Source: Winogradskyella sp.
GTDB taxonomy: Bacteria; Bacteroidota; Bacteroidia; Flavobacteriales; Flavobacteriaceae
DNA: 64,000 bases
Direction of reading: 5' to 3'
NCBI RefSeq assembly: GCF_013213835.1
Contig: NZ_JABSSU010000005.1
Span: forward strand, 62,001 to 126,000
Part shown: one piece after another, positions 9,113-16,446 of the stretch
Position numbering within the stretch: position 1 is the first letter of the stretch
Layout of the letters: every line of letters begins with the position of its first letter
Position numbers and translations under genes: made by a program
The notes under the pieces: model-generated
Told to the model about the DNA's origin: nothing
Databases searched by the model: none
What the model saw: only the letters and a program-made list of their open reading frames with translations

Positions 9113-9790
9113 ATGAAAACATTCATTTTTAGTCTTTCATTATTTCTAATATTAACAAGTTGTAATACAGCAGAAAAGAAAAGCACAAAAGAAGAAACTA
9201 TAGCACCTTTAACAGTAGCTGAAAAAATCGCAAATGCTCATGGTTTTGAAAACTGGAAAAATGTTAAACGCATAGATTTCACTTTCAATGTTGAAGTTAA
9301 TAATCAAAAAGGAAAAGGCAGACACTGGACATGGCATCCAAAAACAAATGATGTTACAATGATTTCAAATGATACCATTACATATAACAGAAGAAAGATA
9401 GATAATACAGCAATGGGTGCTGATAGAGGTTTTGTTAACGACAAATTTTGGCTACTCATTCCGTTTCAGTTGGTTTGGGATTCATCTGCTACAATAACCG
9501 AACCTAAAAAGGCAGAATCACCTATTCACAAAGAAACATTAGACATGATTACGATTACATATTCAAATAAAGGCGGATATACGCCTGGTGATGCCTACGA
9601 TATTTACTATGATCAGAATTATATGATTAAGGAATGGTCATTTAGACAAGGAAATTCTGCTGAACCTTCGTTAAGTAACACCTTTGAGAATTATCAAGAT
9701 TTTAACGGAATTAAAATTGCTTTAGACCATAAAAAAGATAACGGTAATTGGAATTTATTTTTCTCTGATGTAGAAGTCACCTTAAAGTAA
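9113..9790 (+). CDS. Hypothetical lipoprotein
   Basis: 225 aa. A lipoprotein signal (FIFSLSLFLILTSC, Cys17) is followed by a Lys/Glu-rich linker and a globular domain. The domain starts with a segment like IANAHGFENWKNVKRIDFTF and continues as beta-rich sequence with many Trp/Tyr residues. This resembles a family of Bacteroidota outer-membrane-associated lipoproteins of the LolA/DUF6503-like type, but I cannot assign it firmly. Transcribed alone; the next feature is a possible small RNA. Confidence 0.7.
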   Translation: MKTFIFSLSLFLILTSCNTAEKKSTKEETIAPLTVAEKIANAHGFENWKNVKRIDFTFNVEVNNQKGKGRHWTWHPKTNDVTMISNDTITYNRRKIDNTAMGADRGFVNDKFWLLIPFQLVWDSSATITEPKKAESPIHKETLDMITITYSNKGGYTPGDAYDIYYDQNYMIKEWSFRQGNSAEPSLSNTFENYQDFNGIKIALDHKKDNGNWNLFFSDVEVTLK

Positions 9791-9811
9791 GCGTGAATAA
9801 ATTTTTGGCAT

Positions 9812-9819
9812 TACTTTTG
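9812..9819 (+). promoter_or_regulatory. -7 promoter element of the putative small RNA
   Basis: TACTTTTG matches TAnnTTTG, 21 bp after the lipoprotein stop codon. It would start a transcript near 9824-9828, exactly at the first pairing arm of the predicted RNA. Confidence 0.5.
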
Positions 9820-9825
9820 TGATCA

Positions 9826-9934
9826 ATAATGTAAGTTTCACGATGCGGTCTCGACCAAAAACGTATAGCTTACATTTTCCGCCTTATGGCGTCTATATAT
9901 ATCCTAAAGCGCTTTGTCCTCAAGGCGCTTTTTT
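9826..9934 (+). ncRNA. Putative small structured RNA (~105 nt)
   Basis: No credible reading frame fills 9791-10036. The segment shows RNA-like organisation. A perfect 8-bp long-range stem, AATGTAAG (9828-9835) with CTTACATT (9869-9876), encloses a GGT/ACC mini-hairpin (9847-9856). A CGCC-TTAT-GGCG hairpin follows (9880-9891), then a terminator with T-tract (9907-9934). A -7 box sits just upstream. Size, lineage and the independent promoter/terminator fit a trans-acting small RNA. The Rfam Flavo-1 motif is one family to test; I cannot confirm membership by eye. The alternative, a kynU leader, is less likely because the terminator and a second -7 box separate it from kynU. Confidence 0.55.
9907..9934 (+). 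terminator. Rho-independent terminator of the putative small RNA
   Basis: AAGCGCTTT (9907-9915) pairs with AAGGCGCTT (9922-9930) through a 6-nt loop with one G-U pair, followed by TTTT. Confidence 0.85.
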
Positions 9935-10005
9935 CATGTACATATCCAAAATTTCAACGCACTATTACCTCTAAAAAGAAGCTTTAATTCTATCCATTAA
10001 ATCCT

Positions 10006-10013
10006 TATTTTTG
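10006..10013 (+). promoter_or_regulatory. -7 promoter element of the kynurenine operon
   Basis: TATTTTTG matches TAnnTTTG, 23 bp before the TTG start of kynU and 71 bp after the small-RNA terminator, so the operon has its own promoter. Confidence 0.5.
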
Positions 10014-10036
10014 TTACAAATCGAAAATCATCAAAC

Positions 10037-11305
10037 TTGTCCAACTATAAAACAGGTTTCGATTTTGCTAAACAGCAAGACGAAATAGACAAACTAAAAT
10101 CTTTTAGAGAGCAATTCCATATGCCTATAGACAAAAATGGAAATGAGCTTATTTACATGACAGGGAATTCTCTAGGATTACAACCTAAGTCTACCAAAGA
10201 TTATATTAATCAGGAATTAAATGATTGGGCAAATTTAGGTGTCGAAGGTCATACAGAAGGTAAAAATCCATGGTTACATTACCATGAATATCTTACTGAG
10301 ACAATGGCAGATATTGTAGGTGCAAAACCACTAGAAGTGGTTGTAATGAATTCGCTTACTGCTAACCTACATTTTATGATGGTATCGTTCTACAAGCCAA
10401 CAGAAAAACGCTATAAAATAGTAATTGAAAGTGATGCTTTTCCGAGCGATAAGTATGCGGTTGAATCTCAATTAAGACATCATGGTTTTGATGATAAAGA
10501 AGGCTTAATTCTATGGAAACCGCGAGAAAATGAAGAGTTATTGCGTTATGAAGACTTAGAGGAAATTCTTAAAACCCAAGGCGATGAAATAGCACTGATT
10601 ATGATTGGTGGTGTTAACTATTACACTGGGCAATTTTTTGACTTAAAACGTATTACAGAACTTGGTCATTCTTACGGCTGCAAAGTTGGTTTTGATTGTG
10701 CTCATGGTGCCGGTAATGTGAAATTAGATTTGCATAACTCAGGTGCTGATTTTGCTGTTTGGTGTACCTATAAATATTTAAACTCAGGTCCTGGAAGTTT
10801 ATCAGGAGCCTTTGTACATCAAAGACATGCTCACGATAAAACTTTAAATAGATTTACTGGTTGGTGGTCTCATAACAAAGAAACACGTTTTAAAATGCGT
10901 GACGAATTTGACCAACTTCCTGGCGCCGAAGGTTGGCAATTAAGTAATCCACCTATTTTATCTATGGCAGCAATAAAAGCATCGTTAGATGTTTTTAAGG
11001 CAGCTAATTTTGAAGAACTATGTAAAAAATCGAAGCAATTAACTGGTTATTTTGAATTTCTTTTGAATCAATTAGGTGATGATTCAATAAGAATAATTAC
11101 ACCTTCAAATCCAGACGAAAGAGGTTGTCAATTATCTATACAAGTTAAAAACGCTGATAAAAGTTTGCATCACAAACTTACAGAAGCAGGAATTATTACA
11201 GATTGGAGAGAACCAGACGTTATAAGATGTGCGCCTGTACCATTGTATAATTCTTATAAAGATGTATTTGGGTTTGTAGAGCGATTGAAAACTATATTAA
11301 ACTAA
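10037..11305 (+). CDS. kynU: Kynureninase
   Basis: PLP enzyme that cleaves 3-hydroxykynurenine (or kynurenine) to 3-hydroxyanthranilate (or anthranilate) and alanine. 422 aa. Visible: MTGNSLGLQP, FPSDKYAVESQ (135-145), GFDCAHGAGN (Asp220, His223) and the PLP lysine in CTYKYLNSGPG (Lys246). The start is a TTG; no in-frame ATG lies upstream and the family N-terminus (NYK...FAKQ) begins here. First gene of a kyn operon; with kmo next, the physiological substrate is probably 3-hydroxykynurenine. Tryptophan dioxygenase and kynurenine formamidase are not in this window. Confidence 0.96.
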   Translation: MSNYKTGFDFAKQQDEIDKLKSFREQFHMPIDKNGNELIYMTGNSLGLQPKSTKDYINQELNDWANLGVEGHTEGKNPWLHYHEYLTETMADIVGAKPLEVVVMNSLTANLHFMMVSFYKPTEKRYKIVIESDAFPSDKYAVESQLRHHGFDDKEGLILWKPRENEELLRYEDLEEILKTQGDEIALIMIGGVNYYTGQFFDLKRITELGHSYGCKVGFDCAHGAGNVKLDLHNSGADFAVWCTYKYLNSGPGSLSGAFVHQRHAHDKTLNRFTGWWSHNKETRFKMRDEFDQLPGAEGWQLSNPPILSMAAIKASLDVFKAANFEELCKKSKQLTGYFEFLLNQLGDDSIRIITPSNPDERGCQLSIQVKNADKSLHHKLTEAGIITDWREPDVIRCAPVPLYNSYKDVFGFVERLKTILN

Positions 11306-11309
11306 GCTG

Positions 11310-11370
11310 TCATTCCTGTGAAAACAGGAATCTCAGAATTTAAAAAAGATTCCTGCCTTCGCAGGAATGA
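11310..11370. repeat. Double-hairpin palindromic repeat between kynU and kmo
   Basis: Two hairpins, ATTCCTGT/ACAGGAAT (11312-11331) and ATTCCTGC/GCAGGAAT (11349-11368), each with a 4-nt loop. The outer ends TCATTCCTG and CAGGAATGA are inverted repeats as well. It fills almost the whole gap and looks like a REP-like dispersed element. Confidence 0.8.
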
Positions 11371-11377
11371 TAAACAA

Positions 11378-12772
11378 ATGAACAAAAAAGACAACATAAT
11401 TATTATTGGTGCAGGACTCTGCGGAAGCCTTCTAGCACTGAGACTGGCGCAACGTGGCTTTAATGTTAATGTTTATGAAGGCAGACCAGATTTAAGAACT
11501 ACAGATATCTCTGCTGGTAGGTCAATCAATCTAGCATTATCCGATAGAGGATTTAGAGCGCTTAGACTTGCAGGAGTTGAAGAAAAGGCAAGAGAAATAT
11601 GTATTCCTATGGTTGGTCGACTAATGCACGATATTGAAGGCAATACATTTACTTCTAATTATTCTGGCCGTAACGGTGAATATATTAACTCTATTTCACG
11701 TGGAGACCTCAACGGTATGTTACTTACTGAAGCTGATAAGTTTGATAATCTCACAATTCATTTTAATACAAGATGCACAAGTGTTGATTTAGATACAAAT
11801 ACAATCACATTTAAAAGAACAACTACAGATGAAAGCTTTGATGTAACTGCAGATGTAATTTTTGGTGCAGATGGTGCTGGCTCAGAGTTACGCAAAAGCT
11901 ATTATTTAGAACGTAAGTTTTTATTTAGTTATTCTCAGAACTTCTTGAGCCATGGATATAAAGAATTAGAAATTCCAGCCACATCAAATGGTGAACATCA
12001 GATTAGCCAAGATTATTTACACATTTGGCCGAGAGGAGAATACATGCTTATTGCATTACCAAATCTCGATGGTAGTTTTACAGTCACTTTATTTTTAGGG
12101 CTAGAAGAAGGTAAATACAATTTTAAAGACTTAGATTCTGAAGAAAAAATTAAAGCATTTTTCCAAGAACAATTTGCTGATGCGCTGGCATTAATTCCAA
12201 ATATTGCTGAGGAATTTGCCAACAATCCAACAGGTCCTTTAGGTACAATTAAGTGTTCTCCATGGTATTATAAAGGTCAGACATTGATTTTAGGTGATGC
12301 TGCTCATGCAGTTGTACCATTCTATGGACAAGGTATGAATGCTTCTTTTGAAGACGTTGCTGTTTTAGATAGTATTATTCAAAAACATGAAGGAGATTGG
12401 GAAACCATTTTTAAAACCTATCAAAAAGAAAGAAAGACAGATGCAGATGCGATAGGTATACTTGCCGAAGAGAACTATTATGAAATGCGAGACCATGTTG
12501 CAAACCCAATTTTTCAACAAAAACGAAAAATAGAAATGGCTTTAGAATCACAATTCCCTGAAGACTATTTCTCAAAATACTCAATGGTAACGTTCAATGA
12601 ACATATTGGTTACCATGAAGCTATGACACGTGGAAGAGCACAAGACAAAGCTATCTTGAATATGTTGCATGATGGTATCATTTCAGTAGAAGATGATATA
12701 AAAGACATTTTTGATAAAGTAAAAACAGAAACAGAAGCAATTCTTCAAGACGATAGAGTTGCCGGATTATAG
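11378..12772 (+). CDS. kmo: Kynurenine 3-monooxygenase
   Basis: FAD-dependent aromatic hydroxylase converting L-kynurenine to 3-hydroxykynurenine with NADPH and O2. 464 aa. FAD motif IIIIGAGLCGS at ~7-17, GADGAGSELRKS mid-protein, and the second FAD motif LGDAAHAVVPFYGQGMN. The C-terminal region is helical and carries RKTDADAI and the family NPIFQQKRKIE block. The ATG at 11378 is chosen: an in-frame ATG at 11318 would translate the palindromic repeat. In bacteria a kmo next to kynU, HAAO and ACMSD marks the catabolic 3-hydroxyanthranilate branch rather than NAD synthesis alone. Confidence 0.96.
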   Translation: MNKKDNIIIIGAGLCGSLLALRLAQRGFNVNVYEGRPDLRTTDISAGRSINLALSDRGFRALRLAGVEEKAREICIPMVGRLMHDIEGNTFTSNYSGRNGEYINSISRGDLNGMLLTEADKFDNLTIHFNTRCTSVDLDTNTITFKRTTTDESFDVTADVIFGADGAGSELRKSYYLERKFLFSYSQNFLSHGYKELEIPATSNGEHQISQDYLHIWPRGEYMLIALPNLDGSFTVTLFLGLEEGKYNFKDLDSEEKIKAFFQEQFADALALIPNIAEEFANNPTGPLGTIKCSPWYYKGQTLILGDAAHAVVPFYGQGMNASFEDVAVLDSIIQKHEGDWETIFKTYQKERKTDADAIGILAEENYYEMRDHVANPIFQQKRKIEMALESQFPEDYFSKYSMVTFNEHIGYHEAMTRGRAQDKAILNMLHDGIISVEDDIKDIFDKVKTETEAILQDDRVAGL

Positions 12773-12800
12773 TAGTTAATACTACAAATTAAAAATATAG

Positions 12801-12885
12801 TTCCGACAAAGTCGGAATCATCAAAATTCAGAAATAATGAACGAAGGAATGTAGATGCGAAGCGTAGCTTCAAGCACGAAATTCC
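12801..12885. repeat. Palindromic elements between kmo and the RidA gene
   Basis: TTCCGAC-aaa-GTCGGAA hairpin (12801-12817), then a nested structure: GGAAT (12846-12850) ... GAAGC-gta-GCTTC (12859-12871) ... ATTCC (12881-12885). It occupies the core of a 210-bp non-coding gap. I see nothing else in this gap except an AT-rich stretch before 12983. Confidence 0.7.
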
Positions 12886-12982
12886 GAAAGAGAATGTTGC
12901 ATTAGCAATTTCCTAATTTTGACTGTGATTTTTGGTTCGTTTGCATCAAGGCAAATGAAGGTATACAAAACAATAAATTATT

Positions 12983-13423
12983 ATGAGTAACACAAAAGAT
13001 AAGATTTCCGCAGGAACTTCGGTAACACCAAGAGGAGCATATCCGCATGTAAAACAAGTTGGAGATTTCATATTTGTTTCCGGTACAAGTTCTCGTAGAC
13101 CAGACAATAGTATTACAGGAGTAGACATCATTGATGAAATGGGCACCAAACATCTAAATATTGAAACCCAAACCAGAGAAGTCTTAAAAAATATTGACAA
13201 AAACCTTCAAACGGTTGGCGCTTCACTTAAAGATGTAGTAGATGTAACGTCGTTTTTAGTAAATATGAATGACTTTGCTGGTTACAATAAAGCATATGCT
13301 GAATTCTTTGATAAAGAAACCGGACCAACCAGAACTACAGTTGCTGTACATCAGTTACCGCACCCAGACTTGGTTGTAGAGATTAAAGTAATGGCTTATA
13401 AGCCAATAGCCAATAGCCAATAG
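12983..13423 (+). CDS. RidA/YjgF-family protein, likely 2-aminomuconate deaminase
   Basis: 146 aa RidA-fold protein: [20 protein letters not shown] near the N-terminus, a [24 protein letters not shown]-terminal signature containing the arginine that binds carboxylates in RidA. Known bacterial 2-aminomuconate deaminases of nitrobenzoate/3-hydroxyanthranilate pathways (NbaF/AmnD type) are of this size and fold. With the position between kmo and an aldehyde dehydrogenase, deamination of 2-aminomuconate to 4-oxalocrotonate is the likely role; a general enamine/imine deaminase is the alternative. The last six residues (PIANSQ) are encoded by a heptanucleotide tandem repeat. Confidence 0.8.
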   Translation: MSNTKDKISAGTSVTPRGAYPHVKQVGDFIFVSGTSSRRPDNSITGVDIIDEMGTKHLNIETQTREVLKNIDKNLQTVGASLKDVVDVTSFLVNMNDFAGYNKAYAEFFDKETGPTRTTVAVHQLPHPDLVVEIKVMAYKPIANSQ

Positions 13424-13435
13424 CCAATAGCCAAT
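13401..13435 (+). repeat. Five tandem copies of AGCCAAT abutting a start codon
   Basis: Five perfect 7-bp units run from inside the RidA C-terminus, across its TAG stop (13421-13423), to the base immediately before the aldehyde dehydrogenase ATG (13436). Confidence 0.95.
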
Positions 13436-14878
13436 ATGCTAAACATTCAAAACTACATAAACGGAACATTTCAAGACCCAATAAAAGACAATTGGATTGA
13501 CAATTACAATCCATCAAATGGTGAAGTTTATGGGCAAATTCCTAATTCTCATATAGAAGACGTAGAACAAGCATATCAAGGTGCCAAATCAGCTTTTAAG
13601 CTCTGGTCAAAAACTACATTAGAAGAGCGCAGTCGTATCCTCATTAAAATATCAGAATTATTAGAAGAGAATCTTCAGCGTTTTGCAGAAGCAGAAAGCA
13701 AAGACAATGGCAAACCCGTATCATTAGCAAAAAGTATTGATATACCAAGAGCTGCGAGTAATTTTAGATTCTTCGGAAATGCCATTACCCAATTTGCTAG
13801 TGAAAGCCACGAGAGTGTTGGTCAAAGTGCAATAAACTACACTTTACGTCAGCCTATTGGAGTTGTAGGTTGCATCAGCCCATGGAATTTACCTTTATAT
13901 CTATTCACTTGGAAAATCGCACCTGCTTTAGCAGCCGGAAACTGTGTTGTCGCAAAACCAAGCGAAGTGACACCTATGACTGCATTCTTGCTAGGCGAAA
14001 TTTGTAACGAAGCTGGTTTGCCAAAAGGTGTTTTAAATATTGTTCATGGCCTTGGAACATCAACTGGTCAAGCTATTGTTGAACATCCAGATATCAAAGC
14101 TATTTCTTTTACAGGAGGCACAGCAACAGGTGCTCATATTGCAAAAGTTGCTGCACCAATGTTTAAAAAATTGTCTTTAGAACTTGGCGGAAAAAATCCT
14201 AATATCATTTTTGCCGATTGCGATTATGACGATATGCTTAACACAACAGTACGCTCATCATTTGCTAATCAAGGTCAAATTTGTTTGTGTGGAAGTCGAA
14301 TTTTTGTAGAGAAATCAATTTATGATAAATTCAAAACTGACTTTGTCAATAAAATTAAAGCGCTTAATGTTGGTCATCCTTCTAACGCAGACACAAATAT
14401 TGGTGCTTTGGTCTCAAAACCGCATTTAGAAAAGGTAAAAGCATACATTAATATCGCTCAAGGAGAAAACGGAACTATACTTTGTGGTGGAAATGAAGTT
14501 ACAGTTCATGGTTATGAAAATGGGTACTATTTAGAACCAACAGTTATTGAAGTTCCAACGGATGAATGCCGCGTAAATCAAGAAGAAATATTTGGACCTG
14601 TTGTAACCATTATGCCTTTTGAAAGTGAAGAAGACGTTCTTAAAATGGCCAACAAAGTAAAATATGGATTATCAGCAACATTATGGACAAACAATTTAAA
14701 TCGCACCATGAGAATGAGCAACCAATTACAAGCAGGAATTGTTTGGGTTAATACTTGGATGATGCGCGATTTAAGAACACCTTTTGGAGGTGTAAAAGCT
14801 TCTGGTGTTGGACGCGAAGGTGGTTTTGAAGCATTACGTTTTTTCACCGAACCTAAGAATGTTTGCATAAAGTATTGA
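13436..14878 (+). CDS. Aldehyde dehydrogenase, likely 2-aminomuconate-6-semialdehyde dehydrogenase
   Basis: 480 aa NAD-dependent ALDH. Conserved residues: Asn151 in ISPWNLPL, AKPSEVTP, SFTGGTATG, general base Glu249 in LELGGKNP and nucleophile Cys283 in ANQGQICLCGSRIF. The PFGGVKASGVGREGG block near the C-terminus is typical of hydroxymuconic/aminomuconic semialdehyde dehydrogenases (AmnC, NbaE, ALDH8A1). In this operon it should oxidise 2-aminomuconate semialdehyde, the product of ACMS decarboxylase. The start codon directly follows the AGCCAAT tandem repeat, 12 bp after the RidA stop, so changes in repeat number would alter the spacing. Confidence 0.9.
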   Translation: MLNIQNYINGTFQDPIKDNWIDNYNPSNGEVYGQIPNSHIEDVEQAYQGAKSAFKLWSKTTLEERSRILIKISELLEENLQRFAEAESKDNGKPVSLAKSIDIPRAASNFRFFGNAITQFASESHESVGQSAINYTLRQPIGVVGCISPWNLPLYLFTWKIAPALAAGNCVVAKPSEVTPMTAFLLGEICNEAGLPKGVLNIVHGLGTSTGQAIVEHPDIKAISFTGGTATGAHIAKVAAPMFKKLSLELGGKNPNIIFADCDYDDMLNTTVRSSFANQGQICLCGSRIFVEKSIYDKFKTDFVNKIKALNVGHPSNADTNIGALVSKPHLEKVKAYINIAQGENGTILCGGNEVTVHGYENGYYLEPTVIEVPTDECRVNQEEIFGPVVTIMPFESEEDVLKMANKVKYGLSATLWTNNLNRTMRMSNQLQAGIVWVNTWMMRDLRTPFGGVKASGVGREGGFEALRFFTEPKNVCIKY

Positions 14879-14938
14879 CAGTTAACTGACATGCTGAATT
14901 TATTTTAACATCTCAAATAAGTATTAATAACTAAAAAG

Positions 14939-14959
14939 ATCCTGAAACAAGTTCAGGAT
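14939..14959. repeat. Palindrome between the aldehyde dehydrogenase and SDR genes
   Basis: ATCCTGAA (14939-14946) pairs with TTCAGGAT (14952-14959), 5-nt loop, ending 10 bp before the SDR ATG. It belongs to the same type of AGGAT/AGGAA-rich palindromes seen in the other gaps of this operon. Confidence 0.75.
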
Positions 14960-14969
14960 GATAATATAT

Positions 14970-15752
14970 ATGAATCTAGACTTAAATAACAAATACGCAA
15001 TAGTTTGTGGAAGCTCAGCAGGCATAGGAAAAGCTACAGCGCTCTCACTCGCAGCCGAAGGCGCAATAGTAACTTTAGTTGCAAGAAATGAAGAGAAACT
15101 CAAAGCAGTTCTTTCAGAGTTACCTCAACACAGAAATCACGATTACATCGTTGCTGATTTTTCAAATCCTTCGGAATTAAAAGAAAAAGTAGAAAGCTAC
15201 ATAGAAAAAAATCACGGATTTCATGTATTAGTTAACAATACAGGTGGACCAGCAGGTGGACCAGTGTTTTCCGCTAAGGTTGAAGAATTCGAAAATGCTT
15301 TTACACAGCATTTAAAATGTAATCATGTTCTAGCACAGGCAACTGTTCCATTTATGAAATCTGAAGGTTATGGTCGTATCATTAATGTAATTTCAACGTC
15401 TGTAAAACAACCTTTAGATGGTTTAGGTGTTAGTAATACAATTAGAGGTGCTGTGGCAAATTGGAGTAAAACTTTAGCTAATGAACTTGGGCAATTTGGT
15501 ATTACAGTCAATAACGTACTTCCTGGTGCTACAGGTACTGAACGTCTTACTGAAATCATTAAAAACAAATCTGCAAAAACTGGTAAAACTGAAGAAGAAT
15601 CTGCAGATGCAATGAGAAATGCTGTACCTGCAAAACGTTTTGCTCAACCAGAAGAACTCGCTTACGCCATTACATTTCTAGCAAGTGATTGCGCAAGTTA
15701 TATAAACGGAATTAATCTTCCAGTTGATGGAGGAAGAACAAAAAGTTTGTAA
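14970..15752 (+). CDS. SDR-family oxidoreductase with an atypical catalytic site
   Basis: 260 aa Rossmann protein of the FabG-like short-chain dehydrogenase superfamily. The cofactor motif CGSSAGIGKATA is at 13-24 and LVNNTGGPAGG at 87-97, and the C-terminal ASYINGINLPVDGGRT is intact. The catalytic YxxxK is missing: after Ser142, the Tyr position is Ser155 and the Lys position Arg159 (SNTIR). This matches a recognised subgroup of BKR-like SDRs without a perfect catalytic tetrad. The ATG at 14970 is preferred to 14958, which lies in a palindrome. Its step in the pathway is unknown; reduction of a muconate-type intermediate is one possibility. Confidence 0.82.
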   Translation: MNLDLNNKYAIVCGSSAGIGKATALSLAAEGAIVTLVARNEEKLKAVLSELPQHRNHDYIVADFSNPSELKEKVESYIEKNHGFHVLVNNTGGPAGGPVFSAKVEEFENAFTQHLKCNHVLAQATVPFMKSEGYGRIINVISTSVKQPLDGLGVSNTIRGAVANWSKTLANELGQFGITVNNVLPGATGTERLTEIIKNKSAKTGKTEEESADAMRNAVPAKRFAQPEELAYAITFLASDCASYINGINLPVDGGRTKSL

Positions 15753-15774
15753 ATTTATAAAGAGAATAATAGAA

Positions 15775-15854
15775 GTCATTACGAGAAACGAAGTGACGCG
15801 GTAATCTCTTCTTTTTAAAAGATTGCCACAGCAAATAAATTTGCTTCGCAATGA
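15775..15854. repeat. Palindromic repeat between the SDR and 3-hydroxyanthranilate dioxygenase genes
   Basis: Outer arms GTCATTACGA (15775-15784) and TCGCAATGAC (15845-15854) pair at 9 of 10 positions. Inside, GTAATC and GATTGCC form a second partial arm pair. It resembles widespread 80-bp dispersed palindromes of Flavobacteriia genomes and fills most of the gap. Confidence 0.75.
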
Positions 15855-15870
15855 CATAAAACTAATAATT

Positions 15871-16362
15871 ATGAGCAAAGTATATCCGCCAATTAATTTC
15901 AAAGCTTGGATTGAAGAAAACAGACATCTTCTGAAACCGCCAGTTGGAAATAAAGTCGTCTGGAAAGATGGTGATTTTATAGTGATGGTTGTTGGAGGAC
16001 CAAATGATCGTAAAGACTATCACTATAATGAAACACCTGAATTTTTCTATCAAGTTGAAGGTGATATTGTATTAAAAATTATTGAAGATGGTCTACCAAA
16101 AGACATTCATATTAAAGAAGGTGAAATCTTTTTGTTGCCTCCAAAAATTCCACATTCACCACAAAGAGGAGCAAACACAGTTGGATTAGTGATAGAGTAC
16201 CCGAGAGATGAAGGTGTAAAAGACAAATTACAATGGTATTCTGACGAAGATGCTAGTCTATTATATGAAGAGGAATTTACCTTAGAGAATATTGAAACCG
16301 ATATGCCAGCTATTTTTGACAGATATGAAAAACGTATCGCGAAGAGCAAAACACCAAATTAA
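15871..16362 (+). CDS. nbaC: 3-Hydroxyanthranilate 3,4-dioxygenase
   Basis: Non-haem Fe(II) cupin that opens 3-hydroxyanthranilate to 2-amino-3-carboxymuconate semialdehyde. 163 aa. The iron ligands His51, Glu57 ([10 protein letters not shown]) and His95 (IPHSPQR) are at the same numbers as in the characterised Cupriavidus enzyme. The C-terminal rubredoxin-like Cys4 site of that enzyme is absent: the first CxxC is replaced by SDED after QWY and the tail ends in KSKTPN without cysteines. Catalysis should not need it (animal enzymes lack it). The ATG at 15871 is used because the upstream in-frame ATG lies in the palindrome. The family is also named HAAO. Confidence 0.95.
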   Translation: MSKVYPPINFKAWIEENRHLLKPPVGNKVVWKDGDFIVMVVGGPNDRKDYHYNETPEFFYQVEGDIVLKIIEDGLPKDIHIKEGEIFLLPPKIPHSPQRGANTVGLVIEYPRDEGVKDKLQWYSDEDASLLYEEEFTLENIETDMPAIFDRYEKRIAKSKTPN

Positions 16363-16407
16363 TCAGAGCAATTACTAAATGCGTAATCAACTAGACTCAT
16401 AAGAGTT

Positions 16408-16438
16408 ACTGTAAAACAGTTTCCTACCAAAGCAGGAA
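16408..16438. repeat. Small palindromes between the dioxygenase and ACMS decarboxylase genes
   Basis: ACTGT-aaa-ACAGT (16408-16420) followed by TTCCT...AGGAA (16421-16438), ending 8 bp before the next ATG. The second resembles the TTCCTGC/GCAGGAA hairpins elsewhere. Confidence 0.6.
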
Positions 16439-16446
16439 GAACGTAC

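Noticed and set aside
11318..11377. Longer kmo frame starting at ATG 11318
   Set aside because: The added 20 residues translate a palindromic repeat; the family N-terminus starts at 11378.
13401..13435. CRISPR-like array
   Set aside because: Units are 7 bp without spacers; no cas genes anywhere in the window.
15823..15870. Longer 3-hydroxyanthranilate dioxygenase frame from ATG 15823
   Set aside because: The extension lies in the dispersed palindrome; with the 15871 start the iron ligands match the numbering of the known enzyme.
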